This document shows, piece after piece, positions 6,337 to 13,790 of a stretch of DNA of 16,738 nucleotides. The position numbers were made by a program, and so were the translations under genes. The DNA comes from JAIXWP01 sp943372555 (lineage in GTDB: Bacteria; Bacteroidota; Bacteroidia; Flavobacteriales_D; Sanyastnellaceae), in NCBI GenBank assembly GCA_943372555.1, contig CALRZB010000030.1:1-16738 (forward strand), written 5' to 3'. Positions within the stretch are counted from its first letter, which is position 1, and every line of letters begins with the position of its first letter. The notes below the pieces were generated by a model. That model did not search any database, was not told the origin of the DNA, and saw only the letters and a list, made by a program, of their open reading frames with translations.

Positions 6337-8325
6337 TTATTTGGCGACGGTGAATCTTAGGATTTTTTGATGTGTTGGTGTTGAAATCAATACTAAATAT
6401 TGTCCCGATGCTATTGATGAAACGTCCAGTTGAATAAGCTCTTCAGAGTTTGATTCGAGTATAGTTTGTTTGTGAATCAATTGGCCTTTGGCTGATCGTA
6501 TCTCTAAGTTTAATTGACCTGACGCTCCAAGTATTTTAATGTTCAATTCATTTCTTGTCGGATTTGGATACACGCTTGCCTCCATGGATATCGTTACAAG
6601 ATTACATGGAATTTCCTCTTTGAATGTTTGAGTTGAGTCCGATACATTTAGTTCAGTATTGTTCGGGATAGAAATCTCTGGTTCGACTTCACTTGTTAAT
6701 ATTTCATCCAGTGGAATCCATTCATTGGGAAGAGAATTTTCTAACTCACTTTCCGGCAAGCATGCCATCAACGGTTTCAGATGATTGATTTGATTTTGTT
6801 CTTTCTGTTCTTTGGAAGCAATTGGGTTTTCTTCTTCTTCTTTAGGTTTAGGCATAATGGATCCGCCATAGATTACAACTGATCCGCCATAGTCTTTTGC
6901 AGGAAGGACGATTTTCTTAGAACCTTGAAAGAGTTTTCCTTTTTCACCATAATATTCAGCTGCGCCGGCGTAGGTTAGATTGTTTGCTTCAAAAAGCCAT
7001 GAGTGAAAAAAGTGTTCATCGTTTTGTCCAATCTGCTGCAACTCGATAGCTTCTCCGTCTTTCCAAAGACTATGAAAACCCTGCGGATTATGATATCCTG
7101 CGGGAAGAGAAGTTCCTGCTAAATTCAAAGTGTCATTGTATGTTCCTACCACATGCACTTCGCCGTTGCCATCAAGAGCGATTGCGCGCGGATCGAAGGT
7201 GTAAGCACTTTTTGGTTTGTTTTGAAAATAGATGTAGTCTATTTCGCCCTCGGGGTAAATATGGCCATGAAACATACTTTCTCCATATGTTCTTGTTCCT
7301 TCTGTTTTCTGTGTCACGGTTATTCCATTACTAATAAAACACTCGGTATCATAACCTCCAGTGAAGTAAATAGAATTGTCTTCGGCAACAACCAATTTGT
7401 AGATGCGTTGGGTATGGCTTCCACCGAAGTGTTTTTTCCAAATGACTTTTCCTTCAGGATCTAGCTTTGCCATATACGAATCAACGCTCATGTTGTACCC
7501 ATCCGTAACTATCGAATCAGTTGGTGATACAAGTATTTTTCCTTGAAATACGCCGTATACTATGCAGTTGTTCTTGCCGTCAAATTCTAAGCTGCCTCTG
7601 ATAATGAGAGATTGAGAAACTTCATAACCCATTGGACGAACTTCGATTAATTCACCTTTTCCGTCTAATCGGATAATACCAAGTTTTGAATTGGCGGTTT
7701 TGGTACCCTTAAACGGTACAATGATTTTATCATCAAGAATCAAATCCGAATTTTGATAATAGTAGACAAAAACTTCATCTAGATTATTTGCTGCAATCGA
7801 TAGTCCTTCCCCCCAAGCACAATCAAAATATTTTACCCAAACGCATTTTCCTTTTGTGGAATATCTAGCAGCATATAATCCATTGTGGTTTTGATAGTAA
7901 CGACCGTCTACTAATTCTCGCGCATTGCCTCTTGAAAGGGTATCTCCGATAGATGGGAAATTAGTAATTCCATCTGCGAAGCCTGTTACAAGTAAATCAC
8001 CATTGCTCGCTATAGAAATGTCTTTGATTCGATTATCATTTGGACTGTTGAAACCATGCGCCCAAAGTGGTTTTCCTTGAGGAGAAATTTTCATGATCAT
8101 GGCATGAACATGCTCGGCGTGTGGTAATTTTTTATTCAGCTCTTTGATGGTGAGATCCGCAGTGTAGTTTGCCGCTACAAAAGTGTTTCCTTCGTCATCT
8201 ACTGCTATATCAGCCATATAGACGGTGTTGTAACCATCAAGCACAATATTCCATTTCATGCCGGGAACTTGGCATTCGGAAATTATGGAAGCGAGCAAGA
8301 AAAGAAATGTCAAGGAATATTTCAT
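6337..8325 (-). CDS. Type IX-secreted beta-propeller-like protein with C-terminal sorting domain
   Basis: 662-residue exported protein. A Sec signal peptide (MKYSLTFLFLLASIISEC) is probably cleaved before Gln19. Residues about 20-490 hold repeated blade-like segments such as ADIAVDDEGNTFVAANYT, DISIASNGDLLVTGFADG and AIALDGNGEVHVVGTYND, as in SBBP/NHL-type propellers. A charged low-complexity linker (KPKEEEENP onward, about 495-580) leads to a type A sorting domain that starts at VYPNPTRNELNIKI (585-598) and ends GQYLVLISTPTHQKILRFTVAK. Such domains direct outer-membrane export by the type IX system and are then removed. No catalytic motif is seen, so adhesion or ligand binding is more likely than enzymatic activity. 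Its ATG overlaps the upstream stop in ATGA, so translation is probably coupled. Confidence 0.9.
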   Translation of the reverse strand: MKYSLTFLFLLASIISECQVPGMKWNIVLDGYNTVYMADIAVDDEGNTFVAANYTADLTIKELNKKLPHAEHVHAMIMKISPQGKPLWAHGFNSPNDNRIKDISIASNGDLLVTGFADGITNFPSIGDTLSRGNARELVDGRYYQNHNGLYAARYSTKGKCVWVKYFDCAWGEGLSIAANNLDEVFVYYYQNSDLILDDKIIVPFKGTKTANSKLGIIRLDGKGELIEVRPMGYEVSQSLIIRGSLEFDGKNNCIVYGVFQGKILVSPTDSIVTDGYNMSVDSYMAKLDPEGKVIWKKHFGGSHTQRIYKLVVAEDNSIYFTGGYDTECFISNGITVTQKTEGTRTYGESMFHGHIYPEGEIDYIYFQNKPKSAYTFDPRAIALDGNGEVHVVGTYNDTLNLAGTSLPAGYHNPQGFHSLWKDGEAIELQQIGQNDEHFFHSWLFEANNLTYAGAAEYYGEKGKLFQGSKKIVLPAKDYGGSVVIYGGSIMPKPKEEEENPIASKEQKEQNQINHLKPLMACLPESELENSLPNEWIPLDEILTSEVEPEISIPNNTELNVSDSTQTFKEEIPCNLVTISMEASVYPNPTRNELNIKILGASGQLNLEIRSAKGQLIHKQTILESNSEELIQLDVSSIASGQYLVLISTPTHQKILRFTVAK

Positions 8326-8843
8326 TTCGAGTCTTTCGTTATTCTCAAGCCTTTATTTTGGAAAAATAATTTACATTCTTTGATGTCGCTAACCACTCTC
8401 TTTGGGAGAATGATTGCGTTTCCTACATCCAATTTAAGGAAAAAATATTCCTTGGTTTCTTCTACATTGATAAAAGCGGAATATTCTGTTTTATTCTCTG
8501 AGTTTTTTGTTTTGAGAATTGCATGTGTATCCGTGAACTCTAGCTCTACATCTTTCCCGATACGGTTGGGATACATTTTTTTGACTTGAATGTGGAATTG
8601 CTTTTTGTACTGCTGATTGAAATATCTTGGATAAAATAAAAGCGTAATTATTCCAATTATAAAAGTAACTACAGCCATTGCCATTTCATGACGATAAATG
8701 AAATATAAGGTGAAACAAACAGCGAGTACCGTTAAGATGATGGTGCTTATTTTTCTTTTCTTTTTTGTGTCTTCGCTATTCAATGCAATTTGAAGATTGA
8801 ATGCTACTAGGTCGTTTTCTTCTATGGTGTAGGTGTAATGCAT
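8322..8843 (-). CDS. YcxB-like membrane protein
   Basis: 173 residues resembling the YcxB-like family, whose function is unknown. The N-terminus MHYTYTIEENDLVAFN is the typical family beta-strand start. Two hydrophobic helices at about residues 33-72 (ISTIILTVLAVCFTLYFIYR and MAVVTFIIGIITLLFYP) form a hairpin, followed by a C-terminal soluble part (YPNRIGKDVELEFTDTHAILKTKNSE onward) that looks like a PH-type beta domain on the cytoplasmic side. It is the first gene of a two-gene unit and overlaps the secreted propeller gene by 4 nt. The ATG at 8843 is supported by the family-like N-terminus, yet it is immediately preceded by the octamer array with no Shine-Dalgarno sequence. Confidence 0.83.
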   Translation of the reverse strand: MHYTYTIEENDLVAFNLQIALNSEDTKKKRKISTIILTVLAVCFTLYFIYRHEMAMAVVTFIIGIITLLFYPRYFNQQYKKQFHIQVKKMYPNRIGKDVELEFTDTHAILKTKNSENKTEYSAFINVEETKEYFFLKLDVGNAIILPKRVVSDIKECKLFFQNKGLRITKDSK

Positions 8844-8915
8844 GGTCGTGGGGTCGTGGGGTCGGGAGTTCGTGGGTTCGTGGGTTCGTGGGGTCGGGAG
8901 TTCGTGGGTTCGTGG
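8844..8915 (+). repeat. G-rich octamer array B (9 units)
   Basis: Nine contiguous 8-nt units of form GKTCGKGR: GGTCGTGG twice, GGTCGGGA, GTTCGTGG three times, GGTCGGGA, GTTCGTGG twice. Units 3-5 and 7-9 are identical 24-nt blocks (8860-8883 and 8892-8915), so a 32-nt higher-order duplication is visible. Shifting the phase gives GGGGTCGG at 8858-8865 and 8890-8897, the same octamer that ends array A. The array touches the start codon of the minus-strand gene at 8843 and ends 83 bases before the helicase ATG. The plus strand has many G3-G4 runs, compatible with a G-quadruplex. Confidence 0.95.
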
Positions 8916-8923
8916 CGAAATTA
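8916..8923 (-). promoter_or_regulatory. Candidate -7 box for the YcxB-like gene
   Basis: Minus strand TAATTTCG, one mismatch from TAnnTTTG, directly next to the distal end of octamer array B. If used, transcription would start near 8909 and nearly the whole array would become the 5' leader of the mRNA. No convincing -33 element is seen (a TTC lies 14 nt upstream), so this is tentative. Confidence 0.25.
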
Positions 8924-8984
8924 GTTAGATTTATGTTGAATAACTCTGCATAATTTATTCAATGGTCTGATAGATAAGTCTAAC

Positions 8985-8992
8985 GACCTTTG
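8985..8992 (+). promoter_or_regulatory. Weak candidate -7 box upstream of the helicase operon
   Basis: GACCTTTG, one mismatch from TAnnTTTG. It lies so close to the ATG at 8999 that the transcript would be leaderless or nearly so. No good -33 TTG is found at the right spacing. Listed because nothing better exists in 8916-8998. Confidence 0.2.
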
Positions 8993-8998
8993 CATTCG

Positions 8999-10435
8999 AT
9001 GGCAAAGAAAAAAGTAGAAATAACTTCTGAGACTTTTGAGAAAAGTTTGGTGGCAAATTTTGCCTTCGAACCAACGAAAGGTCAAGAGCGATTGTTCTAT
9101 GCTTTTTCGCGAATGATGTTTTCAGATAAACCACGTTGCGCCTTAATCATAAAGGGTTACGCTGGTACGGGTAAAACGACCACTGTTTCTGCGATGGTAA
9201 AAACATTGCAGGAATCTGGAAAAAAAGTCGTCCTACTAGCACCAACTGGTCGAGCTGCGAAGGTCTTGAGCAATTACTCCGGTATGCCAGCCTCGACAAT
9301 TCATAAGCAGATTTATTATAGAAAATCGGATAAATCTGGTCATTCGTGGTTTGAACTTAAGGATAATGAATCTGAAAACACAGTATTCTTTGTCGATGAG
9401 GCCTCAATGATTGGCACCGAAAAATTTTCACAAGTGCAAAGTGATATTGCCTCTGGCGATTTATTGGAGGATTTGGTTTCCCATATTTATTCCGGAGAAG
9501 GGTGTCGGATGGTACTAATCGGCGACGGCGCTCAGCTCCCGCCAGTAGGAAGCGATCAAAGTCCGGCGCTGCGATTGGATTATTTGAGAATGGAGTTTTC
9601 TTTAAACATCGCTGAAATTGAATTAGTGGAAGTGATTCGCCAGAAAGAAGGGTCTGGAATTCTTGAGAATGCTACTCGTCTGCGCGATTTGATTAATTCA
9701 GGTCAAGCTAGCTATCCTCAAATATCCACAGATGGCTTTACGGATATTTCGCATGTTACATCTGATCTTCAGCCCATTTTCGAAGATGGTATTCGGAAGT
9801 ATGGAATAGACGGAACTATCTGCATTACTCGATCTAATAAGCGAGCAAATATTTACAATCAACAAGTTCGCGCTCGAATTCTTTGTAATGAAGATGAAAT
9901 GAATACGGGCGATCGCTTGATGGTACTAAAGAATAATTACTTCTGGCTTGAAGGCGAATCAACTGCAACAGCTGGTTTTATTGCGAATGGCGATGTGCTT
10001 GTTGTTGAGCGTGTCCGCAAGTTCGAAGATCGAGGCGCATTCAGGTTTTGTCGAGCAGTAGTTCGTTTGGTGGATTATCCAGCTTTACCTGAAATGGAAG
10101 TGCTTTTGCTTTGCAATACAATATGGGAGGAAAGTGCTGGATTGAGCTATGAAAAGCAAAGAGAGCTTTATTCAATAATAGCGCTCGATTATGAGCATCT
10201 GAATAACGTGGGTAAAATTAGAAAGGCAATACAAGAAGATCCTTATTACAATGCCCTTCATATAAAGTTTGCCTATGCCATTACTTGCCACAAATCGCAA
10301 GGTGGTCAATGGCCTTGCGTGGTCCTAGATCAAGGCTACATTACAGAAGAAATGTATAGCGTCGAACTCAATCGTTGGTTTTATACTGCGTTTACTCGTG
10401 CCCAAAAAGAGCTATTTCTCGTTGGCTTTTCGTAA
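8999..10435 (+). CDS. RecD-like SF1B ATP-dependent DNA helicase
   Basis: 5'-3' superfamily 1B DNA helicase related to RecD/RecD2, probably for repair or replication of chromosomal DNA. Walker A is GYAGTGKTT at residues 53-61 and Walker B is FVDEAS (Asp133, Glu134). Motif III appears as LIGDGAQLPPVGSD and a later motif as CITRSNKRAN. The UvrD_C_2-type C-terminus holds AITCHKSQGGQWPCVVLD and WFYTAFTRAQKELFLVG. At 478 residues it is shorter than full RecD2 proteins (about 700+), lacking their N-terminal domain; short stand-alone forms of this type are common in Bacteroidota. I choose ATG 8999 over the in-frame TTG at 8990, since MAKKKVEITSETF is a natural N-terminus and the TTG overlaps the candidate -7 box. 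It heads a five-gene run; the next start is 13 nt downstream. Confidence 0.9.
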   Translation: MAKKKVEITSETFEKSLVANFAFEPTKGQERLFYAFSRMMFSDKPRCALIIKGYAGTGKTTTVSAMVKTLQESGKKVVLLAPTGRAAKVLSNYSGMPASTIHKQIYYRKSDKSGHSWFELKDNESENTVFFVDEASMIGTEKFSQVQSDIASGDLLEDLVSHIYSGEGCRMVLIGDGAQLPPVGSDQSPALRLDYLRMEFSLNIAEIELVEVIRQKEGSGILENATRLRDLINSGQASYPQISTDGFTDISHVTSDLQPIFEDGIRKYGIDGTICITRSNKRANIYNQQVRARILCNEDEMNTGDRLMVLKNNYFWLEGESTATAGFIANGDVLVVERVRKFEDRGAFRFCRAVVRLVDYPALPEMEVLLLCNTIWEESAGLSYEKQRELYSIIALDYEHLNNVGKIRKAIQEDPYYNALHIKFAYAITCHKSQGGQWPCVVLDQGYITEEMYSVELNRWFYTAFTRAQKELFLVGFS

Positions 10436-10448
10436 GTTCGCGGTGTAG

Positions 10449-11258
10449 ATGAGCTTTTTTAACCCCGAAATAGCAGCAAAGGCTTTATTGCCAAAAGATG
10501 TAGCCGCTTCTGCAGCTACTTTGCACTTGGCGATTCACATCAATCCAGCATTGGTTCAGGTGGCTATTGTTGATCGCGATTCCAATCGTGAAATATGGGT
10601 TGAAAAGTTTGATATTCTCAATGATTCTAATTCAGATTTAAGTCAAGCAATAGATTTTGTCAAGCATTGCAATTGGGGTGAGAAAGTCTTTCGAAAAACT
10701 ACAATTAGTTTTGATAACGCTGATTTTGTTCTTGTTCCTCAAGGATTTTTAGTACCAGGAAAGGAAAGAGAATTGCTGGAGTTTAGCACTCGCCGAGAGG
10801 CTGATTGCCCTGAAACATATATGATTCCTGAGATTAGTGCAGGTATTATATATGATTTACCGCTCCATTTGCAAGCGTTAGCGTCGCGTTTTCCAAATGT
10901 GCGCTTTTTCCCATCCTCAGGCCTGTTTCTTCGCCACGCCGTTTCGGTGGCAAATGATTCAAGTGGATTTCATGTTTTAGTTCAACATGGATATATGCTC
11001 GTTATCGCATTTCATGAGGGCCAAGTGAAGCTTACTAATCATTACGGAATTCAGGGAAATGACGATGTACTTTATCATGTCGCAAATGCAGCAATGCGCT
11101 TGGGAATACATTTGGAGTCAACGAATCTTTCGCTTTATGGCGCAAGTGTCTCAGGAGAATTGAAAGAATTAATTGAAGGATATGTGGGAAGCGTAAATTT
11201 CTGGAACAAAGGAGATCATAACCTGTTCTCTGTTCTTATTCATTCATTATGCGTATAA
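10449..11258 (+). CDS. DUF3822 family protein
   Basis: 269 residues, recognised as a DUF3822-type protein of Bacteroidota by its N-terminal LHLAIHINPALVQVAIVDRDSN strand pair, its overall length and its place directly before rsmD. No signal peptide or membrane helix. The alternating strands (LHLAIHI, VQVAIVD, FHVLVQHGYMLVIAFHEG) suggest a divergent actin/hexokinase-like (ASKHA) fold, and I see no complete ATP-binding signature, so catalysis is doubtful. It follows the helicase by 13 nt and overlaps rsmD by 10 nt, which implies one transcript and perhaps coupled translation. Function unknown; a role near ribosome maturation is only a guess from location. Family assignment is from memory of sequence and context. 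Confidence 0.8.
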   Translation: MSFFNPEIAAKALLPKDVAASAATLHLAIHINPALVQVAIVDRDSNREIWVEKFDILNDSNSDLSQAIDFVKHCNWGEKVFRKTTISFDNADFVLVPQGFLVPGKERELLEFSTRREADCPETYMIPEISAGIIYDLPLHLQALASRFPNVRFFPSSGLFLRHAVSVANDSSGFHVLVQHGYMLVIAFHEGQVKLTNHYGIQGNDDVLYHVANAAMRLGIHLESTNLSLYGASVSGELKELIEGYVGSVNFWNKGDHNLFSVLIHSLCV

Positions 11259-11791
11259 TTTCTGGAACATTTAAGGGTCGAAATATAGATGTCCCAAAGA
11301 ATTTTGATGGACGTCCTACAACTGATTTTGCACGTGAGAGTTTGTTCAATATCCTAAGTCATCAATTGGATATGGACGGTGCCACCGTTCTTGATTTGTT
11401 CGCTGGTACTGGCGCTGTTTCACTCGAGTGTTTATCACGCGGTGCCGAGCATGTTCAGGCCGTAGAGATGAGCCCTGTGCATGTTAAATTTATACAGAAG
11501 AATTTTGAGTTATTCAATTTTGATAATGGCGATATTATTCGCGGCGATGTTTTTAAATTTTTAGTAAAGCCTTTAGGAAGCTTTGACATGGTCTTTGCCG
11601 ACCCTCCTTATGATGTTGTAGGCTTCTTGAAATTGCCTAGCTTAGTATTGGATAATGGATGGGTGAAAAATGGTGGCCTATTTGTCTTGGAACATCCAGA
11701 TAAAATGGACTTTAGCGATCATCCATTCTTTAGTCAACACAGACGATATGGAAGCGTGAACTTCACTTTTTTTAAAGTACCGGAAGAATGA
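11249..11791 (+). CDS. rsmD: 16S rRNA (guanine(966)-N(2))-methyltransferase RsmD
   Basis: SAM-dependent methyltransferase that modifies G966 (E. coli numbering) of 16S rRNA in the assembling 30S subunit. The family N-terminus MRIISGTFKGR and RPTTDFARESLFNIL (a form of the RPT-D-RE-LFN signature) are present. The SAM loop is DLFAGTG (residues 49-55), EMSP follows as the acidic loop, and the catalytic motif IV is DPPY (118-121). The 180 residues are full length. It starts inside the DUF3822 gene (10 nt overlap) and its stop overlaps the coaD start as ATGA. The rsmD-coaD pairing is widespread in bacteria and strengthens both calls. Confidence 0.96.
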   Translation: MRIISGTFKGRNIDVPKNFDGRPTTDFARESLFNILSHQLDMDGATVLDLFAGTGAVSLECLSRGAEHVQAVEMSPVHVKFIQKNFELFNFDNGDIIRGDVFKFLVKPLGSFDMVFADPPYDVVGFLKLPSLVLDNGWVKNGGLFVLEHPDKMDFSDHPFFSQHRRYGSVNFTFFKVPEE

Positions 11792-12252
11792 AAAAAATAG
11801 CTTTGTTTCCAGGGTCATTCGATCCAATCACAAGAGGTCATGAAAATATTGTTCGACGCGGTGCACTTCTGTTTGATGAAGTCATAGTGGCGATTGGTCA
11901 TAATACTACGAAGCAATCCATGTTTCCTCTAGAAAAGAGGAAAGCTTGGATTGAGGCAACTTTTGCTGATTTGCCAAATGTTCGCGTAGATATCTATGAA
12001 GGACTTACAGTAGACTATTGTAAAAAGATTGGGGCAACATTTCTTCTTAGAGGTTTAAGAAATGGCGGGGATTTTGAATACGAGCGAACAATTGCTCATA
12101 TGAACAAAGCCCTTCTAGCTCAGCTTGAAACAGTGCTGGTTTTTACTGATCCAGAATATGCTTCAGTTCACAGCACTGTAATTCGTGAGATTTATAAAAA
12201 TAAAGGTGATGTTTCGCAGTTTGTTCCAAAACAAATCAACCTAGATGCATAA
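11788..12252 (+). CDS. coaD: Phosphopantetheine adenylyltransferase
   Basis: Fourth step of CoA synthesis: transfers AMP from ATP to 4'-phosphopantetheine, giving dephospho-CoA in the cytoplasm. The nucleotidyltransferase signature is GSFDPITRGH (residues 9-18; the HxGH-type motif appears as TRGH, with His18 the key residue). RGLRNGGDFEYE starts at residue 88, and HSTVIRE is the C-terminal counterpart of the usual ISST-RE motif. The 154 residues match the usual size of 155-160. The ATG overlaps the rsmD stop by 4 nt, and the gene's last 8 nt overlap the following TlpA-like gene. Well supported. Confidence 0.97.
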   Translation: MKKIALFPGSFDPITRGHENIVRRGALLFDEVIVAIGHNTTKQSMFPLEKRKAWIEATFADLPNVRVDIYEGLTVDYCKKIGATFLLRGLRNGGDFEYERTIAHMNKALLAQLETVLVFTDPEYASVHSTVIREIYKNKGDVSQFVPKQINLDA

Positions 12253-13780
12253 ATCTGTTTCAACTAAGTTCCTTTTTTTCGCTGCCCTTTTGCTCTGCGC
12301 ATTTAATGCTTTTAGTCAAGTCAATGTTTCGGGCTCTTTGAAAAATCATGCGGACAAGACATTGCATGTATATGCTAATTTGGATGAGTTGTCTCAGCAA
12401 AGAGAATTGATCGGGACAGCTAATCTCGATGATGAAGGCAAGTTTAAAGTAACCTTGAATGAAACGAAAACGAGAAGGGTTTATCTGGTAATTGGAAATC
12501 TTGAAGCTGTTTTTTATCCGGAACCAAACCGGAGTTATATCCTAGAATATTTCCCATCAGCAACTGAAGCAGATTTTGTAAGATTTGATAGAACCGCTGT
12601 CGATGTTCGTTTTCATGACTTGGCTTCTGACGACATAAACGTTCTAATTCCAAATTTTAATAAGGACTTGTATGCGTTCTTGGATGAGCATTTCTATGAT
12701 TTTGCCATAGATAAATATACAGGAAGTGAAGCTGTGAAGAGGAAAAATTTTACGGGGAAAGAAACAGATATGACGTCAGGTTCCGATTCGGCCAAAGTCT
12801 CTGTTGTAAGAGACTCCGTGAAATTTATTGATTTGGTCGCCCAATTTGTAATAGAAACGGAACCGAAATATCAATCGTCTAATCCTTTTTTTAATGATTA
12901 TTTACTCTATTCAATTGCCGAATTGGATATGATGGCGGGAAAAAATAGAAAAGCGCTTTATCAGGAGTACTTAATGAGTAAGCCGGTGGAATTGACAAAT
13001 CCAGCCTACATGAAGTTTTTTAACGCTTACTATGATCATTTTTTAGAAAATAATAGTTTGAGTTTGCAGCAAGATATTATGCGCACAGTGAATGCAGAGC
13101 GCAATCCATCAGCATTGTTTCAATTATTGAAAAAAGACTCTTTGTTTTTATCAGAGTATGTAGGACAACTCGCCATTATTAAAGGATTGAAAGACTTGTA
13201 TCCAAATCGAAATTATTCTAAAGCTTCTATCATTGTTACTTTGGAAAATATGCATGTGATGCCGGGAATGGACATTTATAAGGCAGTGAATCAACGTGTG
13301 CTTGATCAATTCAATAGATGCAATGAAGGATGGCAGTTGGAAGATTTTACTGCTTTGGATTTAAAACAAGACAAGTGGATTTGGAATGAGCAACCTGAAA
13401 TGTATACGTATTTTTTCTTCTTTGCAGAATGGTCATCAGCCTGCAAAAAGGAAATGATGATGATGAAGAAGTGGCAGGAGACGTATGGTAAGGATGTGCG
13501 CTTTGTAGCAGTTAGTATGGATGACGATATCTATAAAATGAGAGAGTATGCTCAGGATAATAGAGATCAGGATTTCGTATTCATATTTGGAGGAAGCGAC
13601 CCTCTTCTGCGCGAAAAATTCAATCTGCGAAATGTCCCTTTTGCCGTTCTTATAGACCGTCAAGGAAAATACATGTACGACTACACCAGAAAACCTAGTG
13701 AAGGATTAAATCTAGATTTGGATAAAATCGTGAAGCTTCTTCACGCGCCAGCCAATTCGAAGACTTGGCAAGGCAAATAA
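12245..13780 (+). CDS. Exported TlpA-like thioredoxin-fold protein with SxxC site
   Basis: 511 residues. A Sec signal peptide (FLFFAALLLCAFNAFSQ) is probably cut before Gln25, followed by a DUF4369-like beta domain (VNVSGSLKNHADKTLHVYAN onward), a helical middle region and a C-terminal thioredoxin fold from about residue 375. The redox motif reads EWSSACKKE: the position of the first cysteine holds Ser397 and only Cys400 remains. The thioredoxin framework is otherwise intact (FVAVSMDDD, NVPFAVLID with the cis-proline). A lone resolving-position cysteine argues against ordinary dithiol oxidoreductase activity; a binding, peroxidase-like or scaffold role is possible. A run of four Met follows the site, encoded by a short ATG-based repeat. 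Periplasmic location is predicted. It starts 8 nt before the coaD stop, so it is the fifth gene of the operon. Confidence 0.87.
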   Translation: MHKSVSTKFLFFAALLLCAFNAFSQVNVSGSLKNHADKTLHVYANLDELSQQRELIGTANLDDEGKFKVTLNETKTRRVYLVIGNLEAVFYPEPNRSYILEYFPSATEADFVRFDRTAVDVRFHDLASDDINVLIPNFNKDLYAFLDEHFYDFAIDKYTGSEAVKRKNFTGKETDMTSGSDSAKVSVVRDSVKFIDLVAQFVIETEPKYQSSNPFFNDYLLYSIAELDMMAGKNRKALYQEYLMSKPVELTNPAYMKFFNAYYDHFLENNSLSLQQDIMRTVNAERNPSALFQLLKKDSLFLSEYVGQLAIIKGLKDLYPNRNYSKASIIVTLENMHVMPGMDIYKAVNQRVLDQFNRCNEGWQLEDFTALDLKQDKWIWNEQPEMYTYFFFFAEWSSACKKEMMMMKKWQETYGKDVRFVAVSMDDDIYKMREYAQDNRDQDFVFIFGGSDPLLREKFNLRNVPFAVLIDRQGKYMYDYTRKPSEGLNLDLDKIVKLLHAPANSKTWQGK

Positions 13781-13790
13781 TATTATTCAC

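Noticed and set aside
7153..7464. 103-codon open frame on the plus strand inside the type IX-secreted protein gene
   Set aside because: Cysteine- and phenylalanine-rich nonsense composition, antisense to a well-supported gene.
6279..8915. Octamer arrays read as CRISPR or as transposon ends
   Set aside because: The units are 8 nt with no spacers, both arrays are in the same orientation, and there is no transposase, cas gene or target-site duplication visible.
8990..8998. In-frame TTG as start of the helicase gene
   Set aside because: ATG follows three codons later and gives a natural N-terminus; the TTG overlaps the possible -7 box.
13452..13472. Short ATG-based repeat coding four methionines
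   Set aside because: Only a few units inside a coding region; not enough to call a contingency repeat.
13776..13787. Perfect 12-bp palindrome AATAATATTATT between convergent genes
   Set aside because: All A/T, six-base arms with no loop; too weak for a terminator and likely by chance in AT-rich DNA.
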